From CAZNHL01 sp964572965 (GTDB lineage Bacteria; Bacteroidota; Bacteroidia; Cytophagales; UBA9547): a stretch of DNA of 37,754 nucleotides. A program made the position numbers and the translations under genes. The stretch's first letter is position 1. Each line of letters starts with the position of its first letter. The stretch is taken from positions 1 to 37,754 of the forward strand of contig CAZNHL010000047.1 of assembly GCA_964572965.1 (NCBI GenBank), in the 5' to 3' direction. A model generated the notes under the pieces. That model worked only from the letters and a program-made list of their open reading frames with translations. It was not told the origin of the DNA and did not search any database. This document shows positions 9,329 to 17,387 of this stretch, piece by piece.

Positions 9329-10156
9329 CTATTTAACGACTTTAAAGATTACTTTTCCAATAGAGTTATCTATATGGAAGATAATGGCGTTACGTGCACC
9401 TTCAACATAAGAAGGGCTGTAGTATTTGCCATCTTTTTCTTTAAAACCCGGAGGAATTACCAGATCAGCCAATGCTGTTTGGTTTACAACGATTTTAACA
9501 GGAGTGTTATCGGCAGGAAGAATAATTTCTACAGTGCTTGTGCCTGTACCTACCCACACGTTAGTTGTTACAGTAGGCTGAGCCCCAAAATGTAAGATCA
9601 TAGAACCAAAAGGCACATTGGCCATGATAGTTCTTGCTTTTAACAAATCAAGGTTCTGGGTTTTAATATGACCCATATCGGTTTTCAGGATTAGAGAATC
9701 CATTGTAACACGATTAGGCATACCTTTTTGCAGCTTAAGATCAACATCAGCTTTTGCTGTAGCAATATCTACAGTTTCAAGTGCCAGTCCTGAAAGATTT
9801 AAATCAATACGGCCAGAACCAAATCTGCCATGAAGACGGTTTGTTTTAATAGTAGAAAGGTAAACGTCCCAGTCATTTTTAGGGCTTGAACTAGCCTTTG
9901 GAATGGTAAAACCAATCTTCATGTCATGATCGGCTACACGATCTGTGTATTCGCCTTTTGCATTACCTGTACCGTTTTCTTTTACTTTAACAAGGCAAGG
10001 GTTAGTAACCGGAAATATATTAGTATTACCTGACGGGATGTTTAACTTCAAAGAATAAGTGTATGCTTGTTTTTCATCAGGACTACAAAAAGACTGAGTC
10101 TGACTATATGCAACGCTAGAAGCTAAGAGTAAAAATATAAATGAGAAAATCCGCAT
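9329..10156 (-). CDS. Secreted beta-rich protein, first gene of the exporter unit
   Basis: A 275-residue protein with a signal peptide (hydrophobic residues 4-14, cleavage near AYSQ at 18-19). The mature chain is beta-rich with repeated short strands such as VDLKLQKGMPNRV and LLKARTIMANVPFGSMILHFG, and a C-terminal stretch that vaguely resembles the LiaF/DUF4097 type of envelope protein. I do not assign a family. The start codon is preceded by AGGAGAC, a clear Shine-Dalgarno match, which is unusual in this phylum. The gene lies 27 bases upstream of the ABC ATPase on the same strand, suggesting an envelope job related to the exporter. Confidence 0.75.
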   Translation of the reverse strand: MRIFSFIFLLLASSVAYSQTQSFCSPDEKQAYTYSLKLNIPSGNTNIFPVTNPCLVKVKENGTGNAKGEYTDRVADHDMKIGFTIPKASSSPKNDWDVYLSTIKTNRLHGRFGSGRIDLNLSGLALETVDIATAKADVDLKLQKGMPNRVTMDSLILKTDMGHIKTQNLDLLKARTIMANVPFGSMILHFGAQPTVTTNVWVGTGTSTVEIILPADNTPVKIVVNQTALADLVIPPGFKEKDGKYYSPSYVEGARNAIIFHIDNSIGKVIFKVVK

Positions 10157-10223
10157 AGATGTCTCCTATACGACGAATGGGCAATCGTGGTTAGGGATAT
10201 TTTGATTTTTATTGACTAAGTAG

Positions 10224-10231
10224 CAAAGATA
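10224..10231 (-). promoter_or_regulatory. Candidate -7 element for the secreted protein / ABC unit
   Basis: The plus strand has CAAAGATA, i.e. TATCTTTG on the minus strand, matching TAnnTTTG. It lies 68 bases upstream of the start at 10156, leaving room for a leader. No TTG at the standard distance was seen. Confidence 0.35.
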
Positions 10232-10305
10232 GTATACTTTTCTTCTAGGATTATAATAATTCCTAAATTAAATTCAATTTTTTCATTTTTATTTGAGGTT
10301 AAGTT

Positions 10306-11226
10306 ATGAGAAACCAGCTATTTACTTACATGAGGGCTAATTTTGGTTTTAGCCGTGGTGAAGCAAGGGGATTTATTTTGCTTTGTGTTTTTACAATTGC
10401 ATTAATGTCTACGCCTTTTCTGATGAAACAATATTATGTTCATTCGGTTCCGGAATCGATAAATGAAACACTATTATTAGACGAACTGACAAATGATTTA
10501 ACAAATAAGCGAAGAGGAAATAATCCGGACTCTAAAAAGTCTAATCTGACAGAGAAGTCAGAGGTTTCTGTTAAAAAGAGATTGTTTGTGTTTGACCCCA
10601 ATAGTATTTCCGCAATCCAGTTTCAGGAATTGGGTCTGGAGAAAAAGCTAAGTGAGAGAATTATTAATTATAGAAATCACGGAGGTGTTTTCAGAAAGAG
10701 GGAAGACCTGAAAAAAATTTATGGTTTGTCAGCAAAACAATATATTGAACTTGAACCTTATATAGAGATTCCGAAAATAGAAAACTCTTCTGTCCCTGCT
10801 AAAAAGTTGAAGCCGGTAAAATCAGAAAAGAAAATGCTTGATATTAACATTGTAGATTCTATTGGCTTGTTGGAATTAAACGGTATAGGTTCTACACTGG
10901 CGGGGCGTATTGTGAAATTCCGTAATCAGCTCGGAGGGTTTTATACTGTTGATCAGCTGGCAGAAGTATATGGTCTGAAAGAAGAAACACTGAACCAGAT
11001 ACAAGGGCAATTTTGGGTTGCAAACGATTTCGAACCAAGTAAAATCTCCTTATCTTCGTGTAGTTATGAAATTCTGCGTTCCCATCCTTACCTGAGGAAA
11101 TATGCAGGGGCGATTATGAAGTTGAAAAGAAGTGAGGGAAAAGCCATTAATAAAGAAAGTTTATTAGAGAAAGGACTAACTACTGAAACTGAATATCAAC
11201 GCTTATTACCATACCTCTCCGACTAA
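10306..11226 (+). CDS. Membrane-anchored helix-hairpin-helix (ComEA-like) protein
   Basis: A 306-residue protein with one N-terminal TM helix (about residues 24-41) after a basic cytoplasmic tail. It is followed by a Lys/Asn-rich linker and then three HhH-type modules (about 85-150, 180-240 and 250-305). Each has a pattern like D-(x)n-L-GIG-x-x-LA-x-R-I-x-x-(Y/F)-R-N-x-x-GGF followed by L-x-x-(V/I)-YGL. The second is the most canonical (ELNGIGSTLAGRIVKFRN); the third is the most degenerate. ComEA-type HhH proteins bind DNA outside the cytoplasmic membrane during natural transformation, but this sequence lacks ComEA's usual compact size, so a DNA-uptake role is only an inference. The lipoprotein gene downstream begins four bases after its stop. 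Confidence 0.85.
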   Translation: MRNQLFTYMRANFGFSRGEARGFILLCVFTIALMSTPFLMKQYYVHSVPESINETLLLDELTNDLTNKRRGNNPDSKKSNLTEKSEVSVKKRLFVFDPNSISAIQFQELGLEKKLSERIINYRNHGGVFRKREDLKKIYGLSAKQYIELEPYIEIPKIENSSVPAKKLKPVKSEKKMLDINIVDSIGLLELNGIGSTLAGRIVKFRNQLGGFYTVDQLAEVYGLKEETLNQIQGQFWVANDFEPSKISLSSCSYEILRSHPYLRKYAGAIMKLKRSEGKAINKESLLEKGLTTETEYQRLLPYLSD

Positions 11227-11230
11227 TATT

Positions 11231-11824
11231 ATGTTAAAATACCTGCCAATTATTGCTGTCTTGTTACTATCGGCCTGTTCCGATAAATCATATTCCAGCC
11301 TTGTAAGTGATGAACCTTTGGATACAGCCTATATCCATGGTTATGTGATTACCAAAAGCAGAGATACGTTGTTTGGTAAAATCCAGGACCCCACAGGGAG
11401 TTCGACAAACGTTATCTTTAAAAATATAGAAGGTAAGGATACTTTATTTGAACCTCAGTCTTTGATTGCTTACAGAACCGGAAATAAATATTTTGAAAGC
11501 CTTAATCTGGCAAAAGGTGACGGAAAGCGAAAGTTTGAGATCAATACTTTTGGAGAGCGTATGATTGCAGGGCCAATTACACTTTATAAAACACAGTTAA
11601 AAACAGATGCGGTATTGCCCCCTACGGAAGCATTTATAGCGAAAAAATCGGGTTCAACTGACTTTTATCCTGCAGGCAGTATATACAACCTTATTCCTTT
11701 AATTCAGGACGATGCGGAATTGGCCAGGCAAGTGGCAAGCCATGTTTTTGAAGATACTGAAGAAAGTAAACTTGAAATTATTGTAAGGTATAATAAAAAC
11801 TACCTGGAGAATCACGCAAAATAA
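11231..11824 (+). CDS. Predicted lipoprotein of unknown function
   Basis: A 197-residue protein with a lipobox ending at Cys16 (LLLSAC). The mature part is mixed alpha/beta with an early segment YIHGYVITKSRDTLFGKI. That 'G-x-(I/V)-x-x-x-x-G-D-T-L-x-G-x-I' style start is seen in many Bacteroidota hypothetical proteins that precede a longer beta domain. It starts four bases after the HhH gene, so the two are probably cotranscribed. Its stop codon directly abuts the stop of nuoD on the opposite strand, leaving no room for a terminator. Function unknown. Confidence 0.75.
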   Translation: MLKYLPIIAVLLLSACSDKSYSSLVSDEPLDTAYIHGYVITKSRDTLFGKIQDPTGSSTNVIFKNIEGKDTLFEPQSLIAYRTGNKYFESLNLAKGDGKRKFEINTFGERMIAGPITLYKTQLKTDAVLPPTEAFIAKKSGSTDFYPAGSIYNLIPLIQDDAELARQVASHVFEDTEESKLEIIVRYNKNYLENHAK

Positions 11825-13051
11825 TTATCTGTCAACTTCACCCATCACCAGATCAATTGAGCCGATAATAGCTACAAGATCGGCAAGCATAGCTCCTTTA
11901 GAAATTTCAGGCAATACAGATAGGTTTACAAAGCAGGCCGAACGAGCCTTGCAACGGATTGGCTGGTCAGATCTTTCCTGTGGGTCAGTACGGAAGAAAA
12001 ACCCTAGTTCACCTTTAGGGCTTTCCCCTCTGCAATAGAAATCCATAGATTTGGAGCGGATTTTCTTAGGCAGAATGGCCTGAGGATCATAATCACGTGT
12101 TCTTTTGTGGTCAGTCGTTAGTTTTTCAAGGCACTGCTCAATAATCTTAACACTTTCCCAGCATTCAAGTACGCGGACATTGTTCCTGTCCCAGCAATCA
12201 CCTACCGTTCCAACAGTTCCTTTACCTACAGGTATATCAAAATCTATTTCAGGATAAACAGAATAGCCGTCTACACGTCTCAGGTCATATTTTAAACCCG
12301 AACCTCTCAATACTGGTCCGGAGCAGCCAAAATTGATGGCAAGGTCCAGTGGCAGTACACCTACGTTTGCAGTACGGTCAATAAATATGCGGTTATCAAT
12401 CACGAGCTTTTGAAGCTCATTTAATTTAGGTTTCAGGTATTTGATGAAATCAGCGCAACGTTCCTCAAAACCAACAGGGAGGTCGTAATACAAACCTCCT
12501 ACCCAGATATAGTTATAAAGCATACGGGCTCCGCAAACCCACTCCAATAAGCGAAGGATATGTTCGCGGTCACGCATCATCCATAAAAACGGAGTGTATG
12601 CACCCACGTCCATTGCATAAGTGCCAACTGCTACAAAATGAGAAGCGAGTCTGTTCAGTTCAGCAACCAGCACACGGATATATTCAGTACGCTTCGGTAT
12701 GTCTTTATCAATACCCAGCATTTTTTCCACACCCATCACATAAATATGCTCCGAGTTCATAGAAGCTACGTAGTCCATACGGTCTACATAAGGAATAATC
12801 TGGTTATAGGCTAAAGACTCAGCGTGCTTTTCAAAGCAACGGTGAAGAAAACCGAGGTGAGGTACTACATCTGCAATAATTTCCCCGTCTGTAACAACTT
12901 CGAGGCGCAAAACTCCGTGAGTTGAAGGGTGCTGAGGACCAATATTGAGCAACATTTCCTGCGTCTTCAGATCCTCAACTTTGTATTTGTTGGGTTCAGA
13001 AGCTCTTAAATGATCAGGGCTATATTGATATTGGATAGGCTTTTCAGACAT
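11825..13051 (-). CDS. nuoD: NADH-quinone oxidoreductase subunit D
   Basis: A 408-residue subunit of the peripheral arm of respiratory complex I, lying at the quinone-binding site. Hallmarks are the N-terminal NIGPQHPSTHGVLRL, HLGFLHRCFEKHAE, the YVDRMDYVASMNSEH segment, and the C-terminal end LVMGEVDR, which is the family's normal terminus. I chose the ATG at 13051 (MSEKPIQYQYS). The frame can be extended to 13120, but those extra codons run into the hairpin that terminates pgi. No other nuo gene is in the window, so nuoD here is detached from the rest of its complex. Confidence 0.97.
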   Translation of the reverse strand: MSEKPIQYQYSPDHLRASEPNKYKVEDLKTQEMLLNIGPQHPSTHGVLRLEVVTDGEIIADVVPHLGFLHRCFEKHAESLAYNQIIPYVDRMDYVASMNSEHIYVMGVEKMLGIDKDIPKRTEYIRVLVAELNRLASHFVAVGTYAMDVGAYTPFLWMMRDREHILRLLEWVCGARMLYNYIWVGGLYYDLPVGFEERCADFIKYLKPKLNELQKLVIDNRIFIDRTANVGVLPLDLAINFGCSGPVLRGSGLKYDLRRVDGYSVYPEIDFDIPVGKGTVGTVGDCWDRNNVRVLECWESVKIIEQCLEKLTTDHKRTRDYDPQAILPKKIRSKSMDFYCRGESPKGELGFFFRTDPQERSDQPIRCKARSACFVNLSVLPEISKGAMLADLVAIIGSIDLVMGEVDR

Positions 13052-13106
13052 GAATACAAATTTGGCAAGAGAATCTGACAATTGCCAGTATTTTGAAAGC
13101 CGTAAA

Positions 13107-13145
13107 AACAGATATTCCACTTTTCTGAAAAGTGGAATATCTGTT
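13107..13145 (-). terminator. Terminator of pgi
   Basis: A 39-base near-perfect palindrome centred on TTTTCTGAAAA, with arms of up to 19 bases (for example ACAGATATTCCAC and its complement). It starts seven bases beyond the pgi stop codon. On the minus strand it is followed by a short T run (GTTTTTACGG), as expected for intrinsic termination. It also separates pgi from nuoD. Confidence 0.85.
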
Positions 13146-13152
13146 ACTTAAT

Positions 13153-14823
13153 TTAGGCAGTAGTAAGCTTATTGGCAGCTACTTTATTCTTTTTATAGAA
13201 ATTAATCAGCCCGTTTGTAGAGCTATCATGAGATTCGATTTCACCCTCATTGATCAATTCAGGAAGAATCTTATTGGCGAGTTGTTTGCCCAGTTCAACT
13301 CCCCATTGGTCATAAGGGTTTACATTCCAGATCATGCCCTGAACAAAAATTTTGTGTTCATACATGGCCAGTAAGGCTCCTAATGTTTCAGGTGTTAACT
13401 TTTTAAAGAAAATAGAATTTGTAGGACGGTTTCCTTCAAATACCTTATGTGGCAACAATGCTGTTAATGCTTCACCTGTTAAACCTGACTTTTCCAGTTC
13501 GGCACGTGCTTCGCTTTCTGTTTTTCCTTTCATCAAAGCTTCTGTCTGTGCAAAGAAATTAGCCAGCAGTTTTGGGTGATGGTCGCCTATAGGGTTCTGA
13601 CTTTGTACCGGTGCCAGGAAATCGCAAGGGATTAGTTTCGTGCCCTGGTGAATCAGCTGATAGAAAGCATGCTGGCCGTTTGTACCTGGTTCTCCCCAGA
13701 TGATAGGACCTGTCTGATAGTCTGTTTTTTGGCCGTCACGTGTTACGCCTTTCCCGTTACTTTCCATATCACCCTGTTGGAAATATGCTGCAAAACGATG
13801 CAGGTACTGGTCGTATGGCAAAATAGCGTGTGATTGTGCATCAAAGAAGTTGTTGTACCAGACACCCAAAAGTGCTAGTATAACAGGAATATTTTTTTCT
13901 AAAGGAGCATTTCTGAAATGGAGATCCATATCATGAGCACCTTTCAATAGTTTTTCAAAATTTTCGAAACCTACATATACCGCAATTGACAGACCGATAG
14001 CAGACCAAAGGGAATAACGACCACCTACCCAGTCCCAGAACTCGAACATGTTGGCAGTGTCAATACCGAATTTTGATACTTCGGAAGCATTTGTAGAAAG
14101 CGCGACGAAATGTTTAGCAACAGCAGCCCCGTCTTTTGCAGACTTTAATAGCCAGTCTTTTGCTGTATTTGCATTGGTAAGTGTTTCTTGTGTTGTGAAA
14201 GTCTTAGAAGCAATAATGAACAGGGTTGTTTCTGCATTCAGACCTCTTAGTGTTTCAGCAATATGTGTACCGTCTACATTAGAAACGAAATGGATATTCA
14301 CAGCGCTGTTATGAGCATAGGGTTTGAGTGCTTCAGTGACCATATATGGGCCAAGATCGGAACCGCCAATACCAATGTTCACTACATCGGTAATGCTTTT
14401 TCCTGTATAGCCTTTCCACGAACCGCTGCGTACTTTTTCAGTAAAGACTTTTACTTTTTCCAGAACAGCATTGATTTCGGGCATTACGTTTTGCCCGTCA
14501 ACATACATAGGCGTATTTGAGCGGTTACGTAAAGCAACATGTAATACAGCTCTGTTTTCTGTGTTATTGATTTTTTCACCCGCAAACATTTTCTCTGTCC
14601 ACTCTTTGATTTTGGCTTCTTTGGCCAGATCAAACAACAAGGTCAATGTTTCTTCGGTAATGCGGTTTTTTGAGAAATCTACAAGCAAGTCATCCAGTTG
14701 AATACTGAATTTCTGAAAACGCTGCTGATCCTGCGCAAACAGATCACGCATTTTTAATGAAGATACTTGTTTAAAATGATCACTTAATTTGATCCAGCTT
14801 TTAAGTTCTGTTGGTTTGGTCAT
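13153..14823 (-). CDS. pgi: Glucose-6-phosphate isomerase
   Basis: A 556-residue enzyme, full family length, interconverting glucose 6-phosphate and fructose 6-phosphate in glycolysis and gluconeogenesis in the cytoplasm. Signatures: the SIS-domain phosphate loop GIGGSDLGPYM (about residues 149-160), SNVDGTHIAETL, the conserved catalytic region QGDMESNGKG (about 350) containing the active-site Glu, and WGEPGTNGQHAFYQLIHQGT (about 375-395) with the catalytic His. Those segments match the pgi family closely. It stands alone, divergent from the T9SS mini-protein gene with 223 bases between start codons, and has its own terminator. Confidence 0.98.
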   Translation of the reverse strand: MTKPTELKSWIKLSDHFKQVSSLKMRDLFAQDQQRFQKFSIQLDDLLVDFSKNRITEETLTLLFDLAKEAKIKEWTEKMFAGEKINNTENRAVLHVALRNRSNTPMYVDGQNVMPEINAVLEKVKVFTEKVRSGSWKGYTGKSITDVVNIGIGGSDLGPYMVTEALKPYAHNSAVNIHFVSNVDGTHIAETLRGLNAETTLFIIASKTFTTQETLTNANTAKDWLLKSAKDGAAVAKHFVALSTNASEVSKFGIDTANMFEFWDWVGGRYSLWSAIGLSIAVYVGFENFEKLLKGAHDMDLHFRNAPLEKNIPVILALLGVWYNNFFDAQSHAILPYDQYLHRFAAYFQQGDMESNGKGVTRDGQKTDYQTGPIIWGEPGTNGQHAFYQLIHQGTKLIPCDFLAPVQSQNPIGDHHPKLLANFFAQTEALMKGKTESEARAELEKSGLTGEALTALLPHKVFEGNRPTNSIFFKKLTPETLGALLAMYEHKIFVQGMIWNVNPYDQWGVELGKQLANKILPELINEGEIESHDSSTNGLINFYKKNKVAANKLTTA

Positions 14824-15015
14824 AAAAAATTCGACTATGTAATAAGCATGACTTATATCGTGAAAAGCATATTAGAGGTTACTAAGCCTCAAAATATTAT
14901 TGCTATCAGGTAAATGTGGCAATTATTGATAAATAGTGAAAGAATTATCTTATCATTTTAGCATTAAGCAGTTAAACAGTAATATCCCTTGAAGATTAGT
15001 CCTGCAATTACTTTA

Positions 15016-15031
15016 TAATTTTGTAACTTTG
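15016..15031 (+). promoter_or_regulatory. Candidate -7 elements for the T9SS mini-protein gene
   Basis: Two back-to-back matches to TAnnTTTG: TAATTTTG at 15016-15023 and TAACTTTG at 15024-15031. A TTG at 14989-14991 is 24 bases before the first, longer than the preferred 19. The ATG at 15047 follows closely, implying a very short leader. Confidence 0.45.
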
Positions 15032-15046
15032 TACAATTCGTATGTG

Positions 15047-15406
15047 ATGCGCTACTTTTTATTGATTGCACTGTTGGGATGGTTCACGGCTATGAGTCCT
15101 GCTAAGGCTCAAAATGCAGGTGATATGCCCGCCAACGATGAATCGGCTTATGTTTTGAGCAATCCTTCGCCTAACCCTTTCAAAGAAACTACCAATATTG
15201 CTTTTGCTTTGAAAAAAGCCGGATTGGTAAACATAAAAATTTATAATCTGTTAGGGAATGAGGTTGCACTTGTATTGGCAGAGCAAAAGGCAACAGGTAG
15301 TTATAGTGTTCCTTTTGACGGGAAAAACCTGCGTAGCGGAATCTACTTCTTAAGATTTTCTTTTAACGGACATACTACTACCCGTAAGCTGATCCTTACA
15401 GACTAA
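15047..15406 (+). CDS. Small secreted protein made almost only of a T9SS type A sorting domain
   Basis: A 119-residue protein. I place the start at the ATG at 15047; an upstream TTG (15029) is less likely because the hydrophobic signal sequence begins at MRYFLLIALL. After the signal peptide (cleavage near AKAQ, about residue 22) and a short linker, the remaining 80 residues are a type A C-terminal sorting domain: LSNPSPNPFKETTNIAF, then VNIKIYNLLGNEV, then LRSGIYFLRFSFNG and a final KLILTD. Normally this domain sits at the end of a large cargo protein, recognised by the T9SS for export and surface attachment. Here there is no cargo. The end overlaps the convergent GGGP synthase gene by 11 bases. 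Confidence 0.85.
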   Translation: MRYFLLIALLGWFTAMSPAKAQNAGDMPANDESAYVLSNPSPNPFKETTNIAFALKKAGLVNIKIYNLLGNEVALVLAEQKATGSYSVPFDGKNLRSGIYFLRFSFNGHTTTRKLILTD

Positions 15407-16163
15407 CTTTTAGTTTAGTATTCAATTCATGAATCTTGTCAGCAACTTCAATGAGCAGATTCATGTTTTTTTCAATACCATTACCGATTACAATTATATC
15501 AGCGCCTGCATTTAGTGCATCTATTGCTTTTTCCTTAGTATTGATCCCACCGCCAATAATTAATGGAATCTGTACACTTCTGCTTACTGCGCCAATCATC
15601 TTAGGGCTGATAGGGTTTTGAGCTCCGCTACCGGCATCCATAAAAATCAATTTGAGCCCCAACATCTCACCCGCCATAGCGGTACAGGCTGCAATTGCCG
15701 GCTTGTCAGCCGGTAATGGTGTAGTATTAGTAATATATGAAACAGAAGTTTGTTTACCCCCGTCAACGAGCATGTAGCCTGTGGAAAGAATTTCCAGGTT
15801 GCTCCGTTTTAATATTGGAGCCGCTATTACGTGCTGGCCGATCAGTAAATCTGCATTTCTTCCTGAAATAAGAGAAAGAAATAGCATAGCATCTGCATTA
15901 GCATCAATAGGGAAGTTGTTGCCCGGAAAAATAACAATCGGAATGGTACTGTTTTCTCTGACAATACGCACAATCATACCCAGATTGTCCTGTGTAATTA
16001 AGCTGCCTCCGACAAAGAAATAGTCTACTTTACTTTCTTCGGCAATGCGAACAAGCTTACGACAATGATTGGCATCTTCCACATCCGGATCCAACAACAC
16101 AGCAAAGGATTTTTTTCCCTTTGCTTTATCACTCAGCATCTTTTGGTATAGCTCCTTGTTCAT
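15396..16163 (-). CDS. Geranylgeranylglyceryl phosphate synthase (PcrB/GGGPS family)
   Basis: A 255-residue TIM-barrel prenyltransferase. The family joins a polyprenyl diphosphate to sn-glycerol 1-phosphate; group II bacterial members in Bacteroidota are reported as GGGP synthases. Visible signatures: AVLLDPDVED early in the chain, YFFVGGSLIT, IPIVIFPGN, LSTGYMLVDGG, LIFMDAGSGAQNPI and the phosphate-binding LIIGGGINTKEKAIDALNAGADIIVIGNG. The end product in this organism is unknown. Its 3' end overlaps the T9SS mini-protein gene on the other strand by 11 bases. Confidence 0.93.
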   Translation of the reverse strand: MNKELYQKMLSDKAKGKKSFAVLLDPDVEDANHCRKLVRIAEESKVDYFFVGGSLITQDNLGMIVRIVRENSTIPIVIFPGNNFPIDANADAMLFLSLISGRNADLLIGQHVIAAPILKRSNLEILSTGYMLVDGGKQTSVSYITNTTPLPADKPAIAACTAMAGEMLGLKLIFMDAGSGAQNPISPKMIGAVSRSVQIPLIIGGGINTKEKAIDALNAGADIIVIGNGIEKNMNLLIEVADKIHELNTKLKVSL

Positions 16164-16179
16164 TGTGAAGGTCTTTAGT

Positions 16180-16187
16180 CAAAAATA
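16180..16187 (-). promoter_or_regulatory. Candidate -7 element for the GGGP synthase gene
   Basis: The plus strand CAAAAATA is TATTTTTG on the minus strand, a TAnnTTTG match 17 bases upstream of the start codon. No clear TTG partner at 19 bases. Confidence 0.35.
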
Positions 16188-16250
16188 CTAATTTTATGAT
16201 TGATACGCTATAACACATGAAGATAACCGTTGCGGTAACGTTTACTTTTA

Positions 16251-17315
16251 ATGGCAGAGTCCTTAACTTGCAGCATGCTAGATGAACTTGATGCTCCGGA
16301 AGAACTGGAAAACAATGATGATGATGACGATTTATACCTTCATCAGACAATCACTGTAGATAAAGGCCAGAGCCTTTTACGTATTGACAAGTTCCTGATG
16401 GACAGGATACAAAACGCTACACGTAACCGGGTTCAGACTGCTATTGATGATGGTTTTGTTAAAGTAAATGATAAAAATATCAAAGCTAACTACAAGGTTA
16501 AGCCTTTTGATATTATCACGATTGAGCTTCCCAAGCCTCCCCGTTCTAATGAGATTTTACCTGAAAATATTCCTTTAAACATCGTATATGAGGATGACGA
16601 TCTCCTGGTTGTAAATAAACCGGCAGGTATGGTTGTCCATCCGGCCTATAATAATTGGTCAGGAACACTGGTGAATGCTTTGGTTTATCACTTCAATAAC
16701 CTTCCTGTCAGAACAGATCATAATCCTGGCCTGGTACATCGTATTGACAAAGATACTTCGGGACTTCTGGTGATTGCCAAAACAGATCATGCGATGAGTT
16801 TTCTGGCAAGACAATTTCATGACCATACCATTGAACGTACTTATTATGCTATGGCCTGGGGAGAGTTTGAAGAAGAAAAAGGAACAATCAGAGCAGATTT
16901 GGGGCGTAGCCCATATGACAGGAGAGAGGTAATTGTTTATCCTGACGGAAAAGGAAGACATGCTGTTACACATTACAAAGTGCTAAAGGCATATCGGTAT
17001 GTAACGCTAATTCAGTGTAACCTGGAAACAGGCCGTACGCATCAGATCCGTTCTCATATGCGTCATCTGGGACATCCGCTTTTTAATGATGCTGCTTATG
17101 GCGGAGACCGTATTCATAAGGGAACAGTTTTTTCCAAGTATAAGGCCTTTGTTGATAATTGTTTTAAAGTAATGCCGAGACAAGCCCTGCATGCCAAGTC
17201 TCTGGGTTTTATACACCCGACTACCAAGGAATTTATGCAGTTTGACAGTGAATTACCTTTGGATTTTAAAATGCTGATTCAGAAGTGGGAAAACTATTCA
17301 AAAGAAGTAGACTAG
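16251..17315 (+). CDS. rluD: RluA-family pseudouridine synthase (RluD-like)
   Basis: A 354-residue RNA-modifying enzyme. It has an acidic N-terminal tail, an S4 RNA-binding domain (about residues 38-95, with QSLLRIDKFLMDRIQNATRNRVQ) and the pseudouridine synthase catalytic domain. The motif HRIDKDTSGLLVIAK contains the catalytic Asp, and the RTHQIRSHM segment is typical of RluD. RluD modifies the helix 69 loop of 23S rRNA; assignment to that exact site is by family resemblance. The start may instead be the ATG at 16275 (MLDELDAPEE), since the first eight residues look unconserved. Confidence 0.93.
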   Translation: MAESLTCSMLDELDAPEELENNDDDDDLYLHQTITVDKGQSLLRIDKFLMDRIQNATRNRVQTAIDDGFVKVNDKNIKANYKVKPFDIITIELPKPPRSNEILPENIPLNIVYEDDDLLVVNKPAGMVVHPAYNNWSGTLVNALVYHFNNLPVRTDHNPGLVHRIDKDTSGLLVIAKTDHAMSFLARQFHDHTIERTYYAMAWGEFEEEKGTIRADLGRSPYDRREVIVYPDGKGRHAVTHYKVLKAYRYVTLIQCNLETGRTHQIRSHMRHLGHPLFNDAAYGGDRIHKGTVFSKYKAFVDNCFKVMPRQALHAKSLGFIHPTTKEFMQFDSELPLDFKMLIQKWENYSKEVD

Positions 17316-17387
17316 TCTTTTAGATATGAGATAACAGACGTTAGATTTTAGAATCGTTAACACTTCTCACACTAACACTTTGAAGCC

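Noticed and set aside
13052..13120. 23-codon extension of nuoD
   Set aside because: It lies in the pgi terminator hairpin; the NuoD sequence makes sense only from 13051.
17316..17387. TAGA/GAGATA-type low-complexity repeats before the 17388 gene
   Set aside because: Units are too short and irregular to call; probably AT-rich spacer.
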